Assembly (NCBI GenBank): GCA_003290165.1 | Contig: QNQO01000806.1 | Span: 186,001 to 250,000 of the forward strand | DNA: 64,000 nt | Direction: 5' to 3' | DNA from: Berberis thunbergii | Taxonomy: Eukaryota; Streptophyta; Magnoliopsida; Ranunculales; Berberidaceae | In this document: one piece after another, positions 58,548 through 64,000 of the stretch | Layout: the number at the start of each line of letters is the position of its first letter | Numbering within the stretch: the stretch's first letter is position 1 | Made by a program: the position numbers and the translations under genes | Notes under the pieces: model-generated | What the model saw: the letters and a program-made list of their open reading frames with translations, nothing else | What the model was told of the DNA's origin: nothing | Databases searched by the model: none

Positions 58548-58708
58548 ATTACTCCCCCTAGTTAGTGAGGCTCCGTACAGGCCCATTAACTCATTAAGTA
58601 GGGACTTGCACAGTGTATTGATAATCGAATTTGACTACTCTTCGGCTTTCGTACAACATTTAACATCGATGCGACTATTGGGTGGTTGTCGTCCACCAAC
58701 GTTGTGCC

Positions 58709-59284
58709 TATATAAGCTTGATTTGGTTGGTTCAAGCTTTTTTCTTTGTTTGCATAGTTCACTTCCTTTCTTCTTAATGGAGTTCTCTGAATGTTTTTCT
58801 GGTTTAATCTCTCCAAGGGATAAAGATGAGCATCCGTTGACGAAGTCTTTGTACATTTCGACATTTGTAGCGATGAGCCCAATCAAATTTGCACTTTGAG
58901 GAGTCCACTGGTTTGAATGTGCTTCAAATCATTCTTCGAGGGCTTCCAACCATACCTCTATTTTGTGGAAAAGAAGTCAAGGGAACCTCCTTGATCCTTA
59001 GTTTGTCATCCAGCATGAGAAGCACCTGTAGCTTCTTCTACCATATTTCAGAGATAGTACCAGCAACTTTTTCTATTACCAAGTGGTTGCACTTGCAGCT
59101 TCTTCTTTAGCTGCACTTTGGAATTTCCTCCAGAAGATAGACTGGCGAAACGAATACCTAGTGTGTGTTCTAGTAGATCTTCGTTCGCAACTTCCTTTCC
59201 ACCAAGCTTAGATGTTTGTTGTGTGTAAACAGTCGATTTGATCAGTCAGTTAATCTTTGTAAGAACTTCTGTTTAATCAATAAA
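58709..59284 (+). pseudogene. Antisense gene-like unit in Gypsy element B
   Basis: On the strand opposite to pol there is TATATAAG at 58,709-58,716, then an ATG at 58,777 opening MEFSECFSGLISPRDKDEHP then LTKSLYISTFVAMSPIKFAL and stop. A second frame (from 58,889) gives STGLNVLQIILRGLPTIPLF, and AATAAA occurs at 59,279-59,284. The frame shift suggests decay of one longer ORF. It lies between the tandem repeats and the 3' LTR, where some Tat-lineage elements are known to carry extra, sometimes antisense, ORFs. The product is unknown. Confidence 0.5.
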
Positions 59285-59379
59285 AATTTGTTTTCTTGTC
59301 TGTATCTATGTTTTTCTCTGGTAATATGTTTGATCATATTAGATGTAAATCATATTAGATGTAAATCATATTAGTCCCG

Positions 59380-60045
59380 ACTAGGGTTGTGTTGGATTGA
59401 CGTCATGCTGGTCTAGGCGAACTAGACTTGAGTTGTAGAAAAACCATTTTTGTCCTGACAAACTTGACTTCATAGTATAAGATAACTTAATCCTGAATAG
59501 GATCAAGCTGTAGAAAAATTGTTTCCATTTGGGCGGACTAGGTTTCATGATATAAGCTAACTTAATCCTGAAAAGGACTTAAGTTGCAGGGAAGTCATCA
59601 TCGAACTAGACCCCAAAATAAGATAATCTTGAATATGAGTTAAGCTGTAGAGAAACCATTTTCGTCAAAGTGGAGTAGGTTTCATGATATAAGCTAACTT
59701 AATCCAGAAGAGGACTTAAGTTGTAGGGAAGTCATCCTGGTTTTATCGAACTATACCCTAACATAAGATAACTTAAACCTGAATAGAAGTTAATCTATAG
59801 AGAAACCATTTCCGTTTGAGGGGACTAGGTTTCATGATATAAGCTAACTTAATCCTGAAGATGACTTAAGTTGGACAAAAGTCATCCTAGTTCGATCAGA
59901 CTAGAGCTCAAAATAAGATAACTTAATCCTGAATAGGTGTTAAGCTGTAGAGAAACTCAGAAACCATTTCCATCTTAGCAGACTAGGTTCCATGACATTA
60001 GCTAATTTAATCCTGAAGAGGACTTAAGTTGTAGGGATCAGGTCA
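59380..60045. repeat. Minisatellite 1 of Gypsy element B
   Basis: Tandem units of roughly 120 bp around 'gactaggtttcatgatataa', 'gctaacttaatcctgaag' and 'gtagagaaaccattt', with at least four copies. It lies in the 3' region of the element. Confidence 0.85.
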
Positions 60046-60830
60046 ATATATGCGGCAAGTTGTCATCGTCTTGGATAGCCACCATGCACAACTGTGGTTC
60101 CTCAGAAGGACTAGGTCACTTAGGTGTGGTGAGTTGTCGACCTCCTGAATAGGACTAGACTCTGCCGTTGTGCACCATCGTGGTCCTCTTGTTGGATCAG
60201 CTTAATTAGATGTGTCAAATTTGATCATCCTAACAAGGACTGAATTCGACTGTCGTGTGCCATCGTGGTTCCTCGAATGGACTAGGTTACTTAGATGCAG
60301 TGACTTGTCGAAATCCTGAATAGGATTAGATTCGGCCGTGTATGCCATTGTGGTTATCTGGTCAGACCAAGTTACTTAGGTGCATCGAATTTCATCATCC
60401 TGAAAACTGAATTCGGTCGCCGTGCGCCACCGTGGTTCCTCAAAAGACTAGGTCACTTAGATGAGGTGAGTTGTGGACATCCTGAATAGAACTGGACTTT
60501 GTCGATGTGTGCTATCATGGTCATCTAGTCGAACTAGGTTACTTAGGTGCGTTGAATTTCATCATCCTGAAGAGGACTGAATTCAGTCGTTGTGTACCAC
60601 ATGGTTCCTCAAACGAACTAGGTCACTTAGATGCGGTGAGTTGTCAACATTCTGAATAAGACTAGACTCCGCAGCTATGCGCCGTCGTGGTCCTCTGGTT
60701 GGACCAGGCTACTTAGGTGCGTTTAATTTCATTATCTTGAATATGACTGAATTTGGCTGTTGTGTGCCATCGTGGCCTTTTGGTCAAATTAGGCTTCCCC
60801 ATACATATAGAGTTGTATATAAAATGGAAT
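60046..60830. repeat. Minisatellite 2 of Gypsy element B
   Basis: Alternating units around 'ctaggtcacttagatgcggt', 'gtgcgccatcgtggtc' and 'tttcatcatcctgaagagga', about 90 bp each in higher-order pairs of about 180 bp. It continues directly from the first array but with a different unit. Confidence 0.85.
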
Positions 60831-60848
60831 TCTTTAAAGAGAGTAGCT

Positions 60849-63040
<2,192 letters not shown>

Positions 63041-64000
63041 TAAGGGTGGGCATTGGAGACCAAAAACACGGCCCATACCAGGAACCGGACCGAGCATGCC
63101 ATTTTTTTTAGTTATTTTAATAGTTGGTCCCAAAGCCCGGCCCTACTAGATAAGTTGGTCTGATTGTCGGTTTCCATTCTCGAAACTCGACGGGTATCCT
63201 ACCAGGCTCGAATATTTAAAAAAAACTAAAAAACTAGTTTTCCCAAAGCCCAACCCAAACTATACCCATCCATTTTTCTCTAACTTGTGGATTCTATCTC
63301 CCCATCAAAAGCCCAACCCAAGTTATACCCACAGATGATATAATATGGGATTCTATCTTCCCATCAAAAGTCAAACTCAAAGCTCATCTCATCTCTCTCC
63401 TCTCCCTTTCTGGTCATGGAGCAGTAGTAACACAAATTTTGATTAGATAGGTCTTGCAGCCTCCCTCTCTTATTCTTCATTGTCGTCAAACCACCACCAG
63501 ATGCCTTGGCCACACTCACCTATGTTGTCGAAACTGCTGCAACCGCTGTCTTTTTTTATATCGAATTTTTCTTCTTTTTTTTTAGATTTTTCAAGTGGGA
63601 TTGGTGGGGAGTGAAGAAAGCTCAAGTATTGTGAAAATATTGGATTTTTCAGAGATTGGAGGGATTGGGTTTTCCCATTTTTTAGAAGAAGAGAGATGGA
63701 GTTGGTGGGGTTTGGGGTTGAGAAAGATTGGATTTTGGGGTGGGTTATGATTTGGGATTTGATATGAGATGTTGAAGATGGGTTCCTACCAGATCCAGTC
63801 TCCTCTTTCTTGGGCCAACAGGCCACACAGTTTATCATTTTACTTAAACTTGATAAATAATGGTGTGATGTACCCGACCATGAAAGTGAAAAAGCTTTGT
63901 AAACATGCAAACATGAACACAACATATGCTGTGAGATCTTTTGATAGATTCGTTGGAAAAAGTATGAGCTATACGACTCTATGCTGATTAGAGATGAGAT
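63041..64000. mobile_element. hAT element 4, left end (runs off window)
   Basis: TAAGGGTGGGCATTGG begins exactly where similarity to element A ends. It is followed by 'ccggaccgagc' and 'cccggccctac'-type runs as in the other hAT elements. The right end is not in the window. ORFs inside (for example 63,470-63,925 minus) show no transposase features. Confidence 0.55.

Overview
This is nuclear DNA of a flowering plant, almost certainly a eudicot. It is AT-rich, has GT/AG introns, and carries plant-type gene families and typical plant transposons. Few host genes are visible. The rest is mostly nested mobile elements, several with target-site duplications (TSDs) that can be read directly.

Layout. 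1-2,560: a Ty3/Gypsy LTR inserted in the gag of a second Gypsy element whose LTR ends at 2,560. 2,878-3,000: a tRNA-derived SINE. 3,526-16,016: a complete 12.49-kb CACTA transposon (CACTACACCAAAA termini, TAC TSD) with no recognisable transposase. It is filled with exon-intron fragments of unrelated host genes, all on the + strand: cobalamin-independent methionine synthase, a coiled-coil gene, a GH1 beta-glucosidase, a cyclophilin, an ABCC transporter, a SEC14 protein and a DUF547 protein. 16,878-18,202: a long-inverted-repeat (foldback) element. 18,346-19,963: a Gypsy LTR split by a hAT element. 21,830-28,999: a GT14 glucuronosyltransferase-like gene. Its 5.3-kb third intron is filled with LINE, TRIM and MITE sequence, and its third exon carries a one-base frameshift. 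29-37 kb: SINEs, MITEs, a hAT element and unassigned sequence. 37,578-38,917: an intact four-exon caffeate-type O-methyltransferase, the one clearly functional gene. 40.9-43.8 kb: a TRIM-like element with an internal minisatellite, next to a decayed Copia pol. 44.1-50.0 kb: one long LTR containing a second CACTA element and a palindromic MITE. 50.3-57.6 kb and 58.0-63.0 kb: two Tat-lineage-like Gypsy elements on the minus strand, with tandem-repeat 3' regions. The second has an antisense gene-like unit and is split by hAT elements.

The outstanding object is the gene-collecting CACTA element. Its fragments keep introns and splice sites and all point the same way, so one chimeric transcript is possible. 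The neighbouring tandem repeat serves as a built-in empty-site control for its boundaries. The reading frames inside it are damaged, so it is better described as an exon-shuffling vehicle than as a set of working genes.
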